A model generated the notes under the pieces. That model had not been told where the DNA came from, did no database searches, and saw only the letters and a program-made list of their open reading frames with translations. Positions 45,640 to 57,652 of a DNA stretch of 64,000 nt are shown here, piece by piece. Made by a program: the position numbers and the translations under genes. Within the stretch, counting starts at the first letter, position 1. Each line of letters begins with the position of its first letter. Source of the stretch: Amia ocellicauda (taxonomy: Eukaryota > Chordata > Actinopteri > Amiiformes > Amiidae); assembly GCF_036373705.1 (NCBI RefSeq), contig NC_089851.1, positions 2,697,920 to 2,761,919 of the forward strand, in the 5' to 3' direction.

Positions 45640-46752
45640 CAGTACTGGCAGAAACTGGCAGAAATGAGGGAAATTATTTATAGGCCGCTAACTCAAATAT
45701 CCCAAATGACACTCAGAACAGGGGATGTGCCGACTGACTGGAAGACAGCAAATGTCACACCAATCCACAAGAAAGAGGACAAAACTGAGCCAGGAAATTA
45801 CAGACCAATCACTCTCACCTGCATCACCTGTAAAATGTTGGAAAAAATGATTAGACAGAAAATAGAGGAGCATCTCAATGAAAACCATATTCTTGGAGAT
45901 AGTCAACATGGGTTTAGACGAGGCAGATCATGTCTTACTGATTTATTGGAGTTTTTTGAACATGCAACTGCAGCTGTAGATCAGGTGAAAGCATATGATA
46001 TGATATACTTAGATTTTCAGAAAGCTTTTGATAAGGTTCCACACCAAAGACTGATCCTCAAATTGGAAGCTGTAGGCATTCAGGGTAATGTAAGTAGATG
46101 GATTATGAACTGGTTGATGTCTAGGAAACAGAGGGTGTTGATTAGAGGAGTTGCTTCTAACTGGAGGGAGGTTGTTAGTGGAGTTCCACAGGGATCAGTA
46201 CTAGGGCCTGTGCTTTTTCTAATCTATATTAATGAGCTGGACTCTGGGATAGTTAGCAAACTTGTCTAATTTGCAGATGATACTAAAATAGGTGGCTCAG
46301 CAGATACAATCTCGGCACCACAGGCTATTCAGAGGGGCTTAGATAATATCTGACACCTGGCAGATGAAATTCAATGTGGACAAGTGCAAGGTATTGCATG
46401 CAGGTAACACAAATGTCCCTATAATGACACTATGGGAGGAACAGAACTAGATGAAGTAACGCATGAGAAAGACCTAGGAGTCTATGTGGACTCCTCACTT
46501 TCTCCATCCAAACAATGTGGGGAAGCAATAAAAAGGCAAACACAATGCTAGGGTATATTGTTGTCAAAAGTGTAGAATTGAGAACAAGGGCAGTGATGTC
46601 CAGACTGTACAATGCACTAGTTAGAGCTCATCTGGATACTGTGGACGGTTCTGGGCTCCACACTTCAAGAAAGATATCGCTGCTCTAGAGGCAGTTCAGA
46701 GGAGAGCGTCACAATCTGAACAAACTCCCCAGTAATGTGGCTGAAGCTGAAA
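45640..46752 (+). mobile_element. CR1-like LINE reverse transcriptase fragment
   Basis: A long open frame (45601-46269) reads as a non-LTR reverse transcriptase: [49 protein letters not shown] and [19 protein letters not shown]. After a stop replacing the Ser/Lys before FADDTK, the sequence continues in broken frames (NVDKCKVLHAG). Compared with the minus-strand copy at 15 kb, about 270 bases are missing at 46701 between CAGAGGAGAGC and GTCACAATCTG. The 5' end is truncated and there is no endonuclease domain. It is inactive. Confidence 0.85.
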
Positions 46753-46755
46753 ATG

Positions 46756-46815
46756 TGCCTGTCTTCCTGCCTGCCTGTCTGCTTGTCTGTCTGACTGTCT
46801 TCCTGCCTGCCTGTG
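46756..46815. repeat. CCTG/TCTG-rich simple sequence after the LINE
   Basis: Imperfect TGCC/TGTC tetranucleotide repeats directly follow the truncated LINE copy. Confidence 0.7.
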
Positions 46816-46859
46816 TCAATCAGTCACGATGACGTGTTCGTGTGCAGTTGGACAGTGAT

Positions 46860-48324
46860 GCAGATGAGCATCTCAAGGATTTCCGCCTGACAGCAGACAG
46901 AGTTTGAATTATATATATATATATATATATATGGACCCAACGCACCCTGGACCCGAGTCTGTGAACGGCTAGTTTCCCCGGGTCTTTCTCTGCACATGAC
47001 CGTTTTCTCTTCTTCTTCTTTTTTTTTTTAAGGAGGCCGGCGTCTGATTTGCACATTTGGACGCGAGGGGGACGAGCAGCAGCCTGTCCAGCCCCAACAA
47101 AGTCAACAGGAGGAGGGAGATGAACACGGACAGTTACGCGAGAGAGAGACGCGGCAGACAGGCAGGGAGCAAGAGAGAGAGAGAGAGAGAGACTGCCAGG
47201 CTGGTGAAGAAAGAGAGGAAGAGGAAAGCACACTGAAGAGGGAGGGAGCTGCATTCACAGCCCAGGGAGGAGAGGAACCGGCGGCTCGACTGGATCCGCC
47301 CGGAGCACAGCGCGCTCACGCCGCTGACACACTTGGCTGTTCAGGGTCATTGGTCTCGCCTGCTTTGCGACGCTCAACGCGCCATTTTCTGCAGCTGCAG
47401 CTATAGACGTGCCTCTCCTGTAACGGGGAAGTGCTCGGCCTGAGTGCGTGTGTCCGGCTGCGGCTCACGGCGCGGGTTCATGTTTCAGTCGGCCGAGTGA
47501 GAGTGCGAGGCCGGGGCCGCAGCTCGGCGCGGATGGGAGGCGTCGCGCTGCGCGGCCCGCCGGCTCGGTGCTGCAGACGGACGACCCGAGGCGCCGGACG
47601 GTGTAGCGGACTGACGGCGGCTGGACCTCACGCTCGTACCGGCATCTTGGTCCCAAGAGTGTGACGTCTGCGTTACAGTTACACGTAAACTCGCTTTCTT
47701 GTCCTCATAATTGCAAATTGTATTATAAATTGCGAGACTATTTATTATTACTAAGTCAGGCTTTTTATACATGCTTTTGCGTTTTTGTCTGATCAGGTTA
47801 AGGTATAGAAATCATATTCAATTTTTTTACAAAATTAAGACGCAGTATTTTTCTTTTATTAAGCTTCACCGGGTTGTATTTTGTGTAACTTTGACAACTC
47901 AGTCTCTGCTGTATTGGAGAACAAAAGCAAACGGCTGCCCGTGAATGAGAGCTGCTGGACGGCAGCCAGCGGCCCGCTGAGACGAGAGCTGCCCGGGGCG
48001 CCGCTTCTGTGCGCCGCTCTGGACTCGGGTGAGAGCTGCGGACACCTGCAAACCAGCAGCAGCCTGGGAACAGGCCAGTCCGGCTGCACTCGCACACTGC
48101 CACCCCTGCCGGCCCCCGGCGCTGCCTGAACGGACTGGACCTGTCCTCGGTCCGTAACCACATCCACCATCCGGCAGCCCTCAGTGCGCTCATCATGATT
48201 TTGTGATCCAGCCCTTTAACCCCATATTTATGACACAACATTACCTTTCTTGCAACGAGTGCCATCTTATAAATATATATTTACACATTTTCTGTCGTAC
48301 CGGGAGCCTTGTTGTGCAAAGGCC
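46860..48324 (+). promoter_or_regulatory. chpf2: CpG-rich upstream region and presumed 5' UTR of chpf2
   Basis: From about 47.0 to 48.2 kb the sequence is GC- and CpG-rich with short shadow frames and no recognisable protein. It also contains an AT microsatellite (46910-46933), a T run (47021-47031) and a GA run (about 47170-47192). Exact transcription start and any non-coding exon cannot be placed by eye. Confidence 0.45.
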
Positions 48325-51300
48325 ATGCGGCTGTCGTCTTTGCTCGGCTTGTTCAGGCCTGCGCTGCCCCTGATCCTGGGACTCTCCCTGGGCTGCAGCC
48401 TGAGCCTGTTGATGGTGTCCTGGACGCAGGGGGACGCGGAGGAGGCCTGCGGTGGGGAGCTGGGGCCCGGCGGGCTGTTCCCCGGCGCCCCCAGACGGGA
48501 CCCCAAAGCCGGCGCTGGAGCCGACCCGGCCAGCGAGGACTTCCAGCCGCGCATCGTGCCCTACCACAAGGACCCCAGCAAGCCGCACAAGAAGGTCCTC
48601 CGGTGAGCTGTCACTTTACTCAGGCTGATGCATACAGATACAACCTTCACTGCTCGTTTATTTTGGGTTAGAAATACCAGCCACTAAGGTTCAGTTAACA
48701 TTTGAGAAAATGCATGTGGTCTTCACAATGATGTGCAGGATGCCTGCAGTGAGCTGCTTGTGTCATGTGCTTTACTGTCAAAGCCTCAGTGTTGCTGATG
48801 GCAGATTCTGTGTTGAAAGACTTGCACTCTTTCACTTGATCAGTGCTGTGGTCTTGCACAACTGAAGTTATCTGTTGATCCATATAGTTCTGCTTTTACC
48901 TTATAGGGGCCCCTGTGTTTCTTTTGAATTCAAATTGCACTGGTACATCTCTCAGGAAAGCTACGTGTCAGTGTCAGAATCGCCATTTTAATTCTGTGAG
49001 GATTCAGTGCCCACACATATAACCGCAGTAATAGTAATTCTGCCCTCTGTTGACATGTGCTGCTTCTCCTCAGCTCCCACTCCTAATGTCATTTTTGTTT
49101 GCCTTCATGGGCGTTGGTTTTTACATATTCGTCAGGAGTCCCAAACCAGTCAAACCATCCTTGTTTTACATGTGCACACCATCTTCCTCAAAACTGCTTC
49201 TTGCAACAATTCACACACAGTCAATCCATGTGACACTTTTGTTTGCAGCTGGTAGCATTTTGCAAGCATCTCGTTATTCACTGTTGTATCGACAGCAGAT
49301 GTTTTTGGTCAGCACGGAGATGTGCCAGTAGACCTAGCACAGTAAACCTTTTCCACACCTGTGAGTGGGCAGCCAGGGAGCCGTCCCCCGGAGAGCAGTT
49401 TCCCAGACACGCTAGAATTGTACAGATCTATTATTTCTGATTATGGACCAAAACAAAGTGAGGCTTATTATGTTGATTTTTCATTGACAACAGCTGTTGT
49501 TTCTGCTCTCTTGAATTAATTCAGTAGATTTTATAATAACAAGGGTAATAATCAGAATGCTAATGAAGATGTTGCCGAAAAGCAGCATTAAACATAATAT
49601 GCTCACTATTGTTTTGTGAGTTTTTGGTCATGTGTTTTCACCCTCCAGCATTTTCCATCCACAGCTGACTTTGCCATAGAACTGTGAAATGTGAAAATTC
49701 CATTTATTTATTTAAAATGTATTTATTTATTTGCTGACTCCTGACTGATCTTTGTTTGCAGATTTATTTATTTATGTATACATTTATGTGTGTATTTGCA
49801 TTGAAGTGTAAATGTATGTATTCTTTTTATAGGGGAATTTAAAGGAATAGATTAAATTCTGTACTTGCCGTGTGTGCTGTCTCTAAAGATACCCTTTTAG
49901 TAAAAAACTTGCCTTTTAATAGAAATTGAACAAACAAACGGACCAAAAATACATGTGAATGTCTACGAATCACTGAAAGAATAAAGAGTGAGGGGAGGAG
50001 GGTGGCAGAGGAGCTGAAACCATTTAAAATGACTTATTGGTTTTACGCCTGTCAGATGAATGGGAAGCATGTTTAACAGGGTGGGCCTTGCCAGTTTGGA
50101 GAGGAAAATGCCAGCAGTTACAACGTAATGGTTGGGATGGAAAAGGCAGTGAATAAAATCCATGTCCTGTGATCTGCCGAATATTTATGGGCTTGGAAAG
50201 TGGCTTTATGGTCGAGGCTCCCCCCCACTTAGCTAAAGATCCTTCTTCCAGGGCGCATTAAAAAGTCCGCAGATAAAGACTAAAGACGAAAAGTTGGACT
50301 GAACCTCATAATGCTGAGGGAATAAATACAGATGCTAAGGTTTATTGGATTCTGTTCAAATATCTGGAAATTAAAAAAGGGTCCTGAATCTCACCGTGGA
50401 TCAGGACCAAGAACAGTGGCCATCTTTCAGAGCACACACTAATAAGTTGTGTTAAGAGGGGCTATAAGGTCGCGGTTGTTTGTTCTGCTTGAAGTGAATC
50501 TCTGTGTGCTTGATTGACAGCCATTGCAGCTGAAAAAAATTACTGGTTTTGCAGTAATTTGTCCTTGCGTGATTCCCAAGGCCTTGCTCTGCATGTCATG
50601 TTTTCCAAATTGCCTACTGTCATGTCTCTTATTCTTGTATGGGAAGGGATAGCAGAGTTTTTTTTTCATTGTTGTACTGAACCAAAACTGGAATACTGTG
50701 CATCGCTCCCTCGAGGTAAGGGCAGGAAATAGACACGGTGGGCTGGGATCAGAAGGAAAAGGGTTCATCTTCGAAGCTCGGCGGGTTGCCTTTAGGGGTC
50801 TTAATCGAAACCCTGACTCTGTAATTGGTTCAGTCAGTTGCCTGCGCTGCACGACTTATCTCGAGGGGCTGGTTTTATTGTAAATCTGTCTTTAATTGGC
50901 ATTCCTTTTTGGCATTATTGTGGTTGATACTGCGGTGGTGTCCTTTCACAGGGATGTGGTGAACGGGGAGAAAAGACCCAGACAAAACAAAACAAATGGC
51001 TTTTAACATGTCCTCCACCTCACCTCACCCCCCCACTCTCTCCACCTCCAGGACCAGGTACATCCACACAGAGCTGGGCATCCGGGAGCGCCTCCTGGTG
51101 GGCGTGCTGACGTCCCGTGCCACCCTGAACACGCTGGCGGTGGCGGTGAACCGCACGGTGGCCCACCACTTCCACCGCACTTTCTTCTTCACGGGCCTGC
51201 GCAGCCCCAAGCTGCCCCACGGCATGGCGGTGGTGGCCCACGGCGACGACCGCCCGGTGTGGCTGATGTACGAGACGGTGCGGCACCTGCACCAGCACTT

Positions 51301-54300
51301 CGGCTCCGACTATGACTGGTTCTACCTGTCCCAGGATGACACATACACTCAGGCCGAGCGGCTGGGTGAGCTCGTGGGCCACCTGAGCGCCGGGCAGGAC
51401 CTGTACATGGGCCGGGCAGAGGAGTTCATCGGCGGTGAGGAGCGTGCCCGCTACTGCCACGGCGGCTACGGCTACCTGCTCTCCCGCAGCCTGCTGTCCC
51501 GTCTGCAGCCGCACCTGGACACCTGCCGCAACGACATCCTGAGCGTGCGGCCGGACGAGTGGCTGGGCCGCTGCATCATCGACTACCTGGGGCTCAGCTG
51601 TGTCGAGATGCACCAGGTAACGTGCCGCAACTTACGCGTGCTCCCGCGCCTGCCCTCTCCCTCTCCTTCCTCCCTCAGCTGTACCCCCAGCCTACGTGTC
51701 TCTACTGCACACGCCTCCCTGTCCGTCGACACACTGGCCTTAGCACAGTCATTCACGGCGCAGTACTGGCCAGGCACAAGTGGGGGTGCTGTCACCACCC
51801 TGTCTCGACGCTGCATCGGAGCTGTAGTGTGTCTTACAGGCATAATGACCTTGAAGGATTGCCACGCTGTCCACGGTCACTTGTCGGCGGCCCTCGCTGT
51901 CGTAGGCTCCTGCTGGTTGGGAACGGCTGTCTTTGCTGTTTCCCACACCCTGGCTTACTGGCTCTGGACTACACGGGGATTGTGAAATGGCCACTTAACT
52001 TTCCTCCAGAGCTCGGATCTGAATGAGAAACCAAATCAGTTGAGGTCATAAAAAGAAATAGTTTTCCACTCAGGGGGTTGAAAATTGCAGTTAGTCTTGA
52101 AATCCCGCACACAGTCCTAGTCCCACTTGACGCCCTGGGCTCATGTTTGTTGGTCCACTGAGGTCGACCACAAGCTTCCTTCGTCAAGATGCCAGTGCAC
52201 ATGTTTTTTTCCTTTTCTTTATTTTTCCTTTTATTTAACCGAGAGGCGGGAACTGTGATGGGGGAATGCTGTCGTTCTTTCCTGCGGTGCACTCTGACCG
52301 CTGTGGACCTGCAGTGCGTGGGGTTGGGTTCCCTTTGGCAGAGAATTGAACCATTTGAACCAGGGAAAGGTACTGGGCGATGTTTTCTAACCAGATTTTG
52401 ATCATGCCGTTCTTGAGAAGACACTGGTCTGTTCCCTCCAGAGTTGATCCCCAGGTGGCAGACCGGAAACATTGCCAAACCCGACGAGTCTTTCACAAAG
52501 AGACGCAACTGTGCTCCCTGCCCTACTTGGGAAACCTTCACCTGCCCCTTTGCTGAGTCTTTGGCTCTATAGAAAAGAACCACATCAGACTCCTAGCAGT
52601 TTAAAAAAAAAAAAAAAAAGACGGCAAAACTTTGATTATCAAATTTGTCTATAAGCCACTGAGTTTGCTTTGCAAGGGAGGAGCATATTCATAATAATAA
52701 TTAAAAAAAGCTAGTGGCCAAACGGCAGGTCCAAAAGACACCCACGTCATTCTTCTGCCCGAGATTCAAATCCGTCTCTTATCAGGGTCTGCAGCCCACA
52801 CCCGTCAGGAGCTATAAATAGCGAGAGTGTGAAGTTAACCTCCCCCGGCTCACAGTGCGTTACACTGTGTCAGGTCGTTACCGTGTCTGCACCGTGTTCC
52901 GGCTGCAGTTGAAAGCAGACAGGAGACCGTGTGCTGAGTGCCAGTGAGCCGACTGAGAAGGTGATCTCACCCACTCTGTGCCAGGGACGCCGACGCCAGC
53001 ACGGCACCGGAGCCGCGTCCCATTTACTGCAAAAATACGTGTTTTTCTTTGCTCTTTAGTTTTGTTTTTCCTTCTTTCAGCTGGCAAAACTGTTTTATGC
53101 ATATGAACTGATTATCAGGATGAATTTATGAGATGCACCCCCTTGGGTTTACATGAAAGAATCGGTGAATTTGTAACGGTTACCGCGCCCTTCGCGACAG
53201 ACTGTCACAGAGCGCTGGCTTTCACAGATTTAAGATAAACCAGAAACCGTTTACAGTAGAGTCACTGGTCAGAGAACTCAATACCACCACCGCGCATGTG
53301 TTTTGAATCTTGAGTTACAACCCACATAACCATAAGTTTGTGACTTTACAATTATAAATGAAGCACTAAGAGATCCCAGATGATCTGAGAAAAGGCTGCC
53401 TGTCTAAGGAAGCTGTATACGAGAACCTCGGAAAGTTTTCGATTTTGTGATGATGTCACAGCCGGCTTCCACGGCCGGGGAAAGGGGAGGAGATGACGCT
53501 GTAGGACGGGCTCCGGGTCACAGGTGTAGAGGTGTAGGCGTGTTGGCATGTATCTGGAGGCTGTGAGGATAATACACGCAGAGCTCCCTTTCTGGTTTGA
53601 TCACCTGGGGCATTATTGATGTGCATTGTATCTCTATACCAGTCCCATAAAAACGGTTTATTTTTATTATTATTGACTTCCTGTTTTTGTCTTTTTGCTG
53701 CCTTCTTCTGTAAGCCAATAAACACATTACCACTGTTACGATCTACAATAAAAATAAAGTCTGCAATGAGTGGCTGGTAGACTTAAACTCCCTGGGTATT
53801 GAAAACTTCAGTATAAATCCAATGGCTCGTGGATTTATTGATGTGTGAGGGCTGTGCGTACAAGAATTTTTGAGCCACTGTAACATAGTTGTAGTTTATC
53901 CAGTTGCACAAAAATACTTCCACCTCCCAAACCCATAATCAACTTTAATGTGGAAAACTGTAATACTTAGAATTAAACTACTGTTAAAACCTCTTTTTTT
54001 TTTTTTTTTTTTTTTTTATACATATGTAAACCTTTTGCCAGCATGAGAAAAATGTGTGGCAAAACGTAGATGAAGTAATGAGTGAAGTTTCCTTAAGTTT
54101 CCCCTTAAGTGCTCCTTGCTTGCAGAAAGCACCCCAGCACTGAAGTCAGTGCCCTAGCTACGGGGAGAAGAGTTTAATACTTTAAATGCTACAGCAACAG
54201 GCCTGGGGATACCCAAGCGGAAACCCCACTGAAAAAAGGGGGGAAAATCATTGGACACCCTAAATAATGAGAGAAAAGAAACCAGGAAGCGCTCAGCTGA

Positions 54301-56965
54301 TGTGTTGTGTTGTGTTGTGTTGTGTGATAGGAGATGCAGTACCGGTACTTCGAGCTGGGCAAGAATGCAGACCCCGAGCGCGAGGACAGCGCGGAGTTCA
54401 AGAATGCCTTCACCGTGCACCCCGTGTCCGAGCCGGCGCTCATGTACCGCCTGCACAAGCGCTTCAGCCAGATCGAGCTGGACCGGACCTACCTGCAGAT
54501 CGAGCAGCTGCAGGTCAGCCCACTGCGGCCCCCCAGTCCTTCCTTCCTTTTCCCTATCCGTCTTACTTTTTGCCTTGCTATCCTTTTCTCTGTCTTTCAC
54601 ACGTTTGTCTGTGGAGGGTGAGGACACGAGTCTCTGATCCGTACGGCACGTTCATAGGCTGTAGTCTTTCCATCACTAATACATGTATTTAGTTATAGTA
54701 TAGGATATATCCATTTTATTTGGCTTAGTGAGATTGATTTAAAACATGGTACAGCTGTGACACTCCTCGCTGCTTCACCCCAGCGTGGGAATGTGACGGA
54801 GCTGTCTCTGCTCTCCTTCGAAGCGAATGAGCCGCTCCCCACAGCACTGCTGAGGCACAGGGAGGTTTCTGTCCCCTCTGCTGGCAGCAAAAACAGCCTT
54901 CACTTACAGCCATGAAAGTTATATATTTCCCCTTTGTCAGCGACTAACAGTATTAGGAAAATTAATGGAGCACAAAGGTTTCTTCTATTTTTTCCAAGCT
55001 TATTTGTGAATAAGCTTCAGATTTTCAAAATGTTTTGGGTGGGTGCACATGCAGCCTGGTTAACCAAACAACAAACGGTAAAACAAATCCCCAATCAGTC
55101 TGCCAGGCCTGTGTCAGAAGGTCCTTCTGCTGCTCCTCGGGACGGGTGCCAAGTCTATCACGGGTCAGAGGGACTGTACTGCGGTCACGAGATCTACATG
55201 TAAACCGGGTGTGGATTAAACTGAAGCACGATGAACATTCTCCCTTCTCCTTGTGTGGCAAAATAGAAACATAATACTTATTTATTTTATGAAGTGAAGA
55301 CTTTTCTGTATCTGAAAGCAGTTTTTCTCTTTTTATTTTGAAAAACCTCAGATTGTTTCCCAAAAGTAAATCTGAGATTGCCAAGAAGCAAGTAGAAGAA
55401 AAAAGCTCAATGTACCTGCTTGCTAGTTTCCAGGTCTTCTGTAAACACCCTTAAAAGAATGGCATTGAATTGAGTGTATAAGTACATAAGTAAATGCATG
55501 TAATTGTGTGACAGATCAAGTGCTTACAGCTGCATGTCAACAAGATTCAAAGCACTCTTTACGATGAACAGCAGTCTAATCTGCCCACACAGGCGGCTGC
55601 AGTGCAGACATTTCCTGAGGTGGATTATGCTCCTAAATCAATCCCTCTGGCACCTCTGATATCTTCTCTCCCACTGTCTCCCCCTGGCAGATCCAGATCA
55701 ACAATCTGAGCGATCTGACGCCGGAGGGCAAGGCCGGCGCCACCTGGCCCATCGGGATCAACCCCCCCTTCCGGCCGCGCACGCGCTTCGAGGTTATCAA
55801 CTGGGACTACTTCACCGAGGAGCACATCTACTCGTGCGCGGATGGCTCCCCCAAGTGTGAGCTGCGGGGCGCAGACCGGGCGGACGTGGGCGCCGTACTG
55901 GAGGCGGCGGTGGAGCGGCTGAACGAGCGCTACCAGCCCCTGCTGCGCTTCCGCAAGCGCCGCCTACTCAATGGGTACCGGCGCTTCGACCCCACGCGGG
56001 GCATGGAGTACACGCTGGACCTGGCGCTGGAGGCCTTCACCCAGAAGGGCCACAGCCAGGTGATCGCAAAGCGCGTGGGGCTGCTGCGGCCGCTCAGCTC
56101 CATCGAGATCATCCCCATGCCCTACGTGACGGAGGCCACGCGTGTGCAGGTCATCCTGCCCATCACGGCACGTGAGCAGGAGTTCGTGGGCAACTTCCTG
56201 GACATGTACGTGATGAATGCACTGGACACGCACGACAACGCGCTGCTCACCTTCCTGTTCATCTACGACCCCTTCGACGCGCAGCGGGTGAGCCAGGCAG
56301 ACGTGTTCGCCGGCGTCAAGTCCATGATCGGCGAGGTGGAGAAGCGCTATGCCGACGTCAAGATCCCCTGGATCAGCGTGAAGACCGAGGTGCCCTCGCA
56401 GGTTAAGCTGATGGACATCATCTCCAAGAAGCACCCTGTGGACACTCTCTTCTTCCTGGCCAGCGTGTGGACCGAGGTCAACGCCGACTTCCTCAACCGC
56501 TGCCGCATGAACGCCATCAGCAACTGGCAGGTGTTCTTCCCCATCCACTTCCAGGAGTACAGCCCGGCCATTGTGTACCGTGACCAGCCACCCTCGGCCG
56601 CCGCCTCCTCCTTCGCCGCCGAAGCGCTGCGGGACGGCCACTTCGACCGGCACGTGTTTGACGAGGCCTGCTTCTACAACGCCGACTACATGGCCGCCCG
56701 CGCCAAGATGGCGGCCGACATCCTGGACAATGACGAGCTGCTGGAGGGCCTGGACGTGTACGAGGTGTTCGTGCGCTACTCCGGCCTGCACGTCTTCCGG
56801 GCTGTGGAGCCGGCGCTGGTGCAGAAGTACGTGCGCCGTGCCTGCAACCCCCGCTTCAGTGAGGACATCTACCACCGCTGCGTGCTCAGCAACCTGGAGG
56901 GCCTGGCCTCGCGCTCGCACCTCGCCATGGCGCTGTTCGAGCAGGAGCAGGCCAACAGCACCTAG
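48325..56965 (+). CDS. chpf2: Chondroitin polymerizing factor 2 (chondroitin sulfate glucuronyltransferase)
   Basis: Four coding exons: 48325-48602, 51052-51616, 54331-54513 and 55691-56965 (278, 565, 183 and 1275 bases), giving 766 residues; human CHPF2 is of similar length. The start MRLSSLLGLFRPALPLILGL is chosen by likeness to the human N-terminus; an in-frame ATG 75 bases upstream is less likely. It is a type II Golgi membrane protein: a membrane anchor at about residues 9-32, a GT31-like domain with QDDTY (187-191), then a GT7-like domain with KKHPVDTLFFL and NRCRMNAISNWQVFFP. The DVD motif found in chondroitin synthases after LFF is absent, as in other CHPF proteins. It works with CHSY enzymes to extend the GlcA-GalNAc backbone of chondroitin. 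Sequons lie at N126 and at the extreme C-terminus. Exon 4 is very GC-rich, hence long antisense open frames, which are shadows. Confidence 0.97.
52808..52820 (+). promoter_or_regulatory. TATA-box-like element inside chpf2 intron 2
   Basis: GCTATAAATAGC is a near-ideal TATA box, followed 25-60 bases later by a GC-richer stretch with no long reading frame. Whether it drives a transcript is unknown. Confidence 0.2.
53993..54018. repeat. Poly-T run in chpf2 intron 2
   Basis: About 26 T bases, non-coding. Confidence 0.9.
54295..54327. repeat. chpf2: TGTGT/GTTGT pentanucleotide repeat abutting the chpf2 exon 3 acceptor
   Basis: GTTGT units run up to the ATAG acceptor at 54330 and take the place of the usual C/T-rich tract. 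Confidence 0.85.
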
Positions 56966-57407
56966 CGGCCGTCTGAGCCGCCCAGCCGGCCGGGCAAAGG
57001 GGGCCGGGGGCATGAAATCACTCGAGTATTGAATAGCTGAAGTGTTGAAGAGAGACGGCGGATCTTTCCTTCACTAACGGACTGTCGTCAGGGTGTGCGA
57101 CTCCGGTGGAAGTGGGGAACTTAATGTGTTTTATGCAGCTGGCTTCTGCAGCCACTGGGGAGGCAGGAGAGATGGGTGGGGGGTGGAGGGAGTAGGCCTT
57201 GCCATCAGGTCAGTCCCGGCGCCCACCCGTCTGACTTTTAAATGGTTTACTGTCAGTGTTACAGCCTCCGTCTCCCCTGCAGTCAATCTGCCACAAACTC
57301 TGTGGATCACACTAGAGGGGGGCAGGGAGGTAAACAAAAAGTTACCAACTAAATTCTGTTAGTTTTCTTTTGAAATTTGATGGAATGCAGTTATTAATAA
57401 TGATAAA

Positions 57408-57413
57408 ATTAAA
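57408..57413 (+). terminator. chpf2: Candidate chpf2 polyadenylation signal (ATTAAA)
   Basis: ATTAAA lies about 440 bases after the chpf2 stop and is followed 40-70 bases later by a GT-rich stretch and a T run, as expected downstream of a cleavage site. A canonical AATAAA at 58917-58922 is a possible distal alternative. Confidence 0.35.
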
Positions 57414-57529
57414 ATGTGGTTCTGAACGAGTCTGCACCTGATGTTTTATTTTTGTGTGTGTAGTCATTGTTTTTTTTTTTTTATAGATTTTTTTTTTTAA
57501 TACATTGATCTGTATTGATCTGTATTCGA

Positions 57530-57652
57530 GTGAGTGTGACTCCTGGCACTGTTGCCCCATCCAGGGCGTGCCCTGCCTTGTGCCCTCTGTGTGGGGAGCT
57601 GTGACCCTGTGCTGGATGAAGAGGTTATTGAAGATGGATGGATGGATGACCG
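57530..57652 (+). repeat. Dispersed fish repeat, copy 2 (3' half)
   Basis: It matches the 3' half of the repeat at the window start: CCTTGTGCCCT, GCTGTGACCCTGTGCTGGAT and a terminal GATGGATGGATGG run, in opposite orientation to that copy. It lies just past the candidate chpf2 polyadenylation site. Confidence 0.5.

Noticed and set aside
51020-51613. 197-codon minus-strand frame across chpf2 exon 2
   Set aside because: Antisense shadow of the GC-rich coding exon, with the same boundaries as the real exon.
55964-57013. 349-codon open frame on the minus strand across chpf2 exon 4
   Set aside because: It is the antisense shadow of a very GC-rich conserved exon. Its His/Val/Leu-rich translation resembles nothing, and the sense frame is unmistakably CHPF2.
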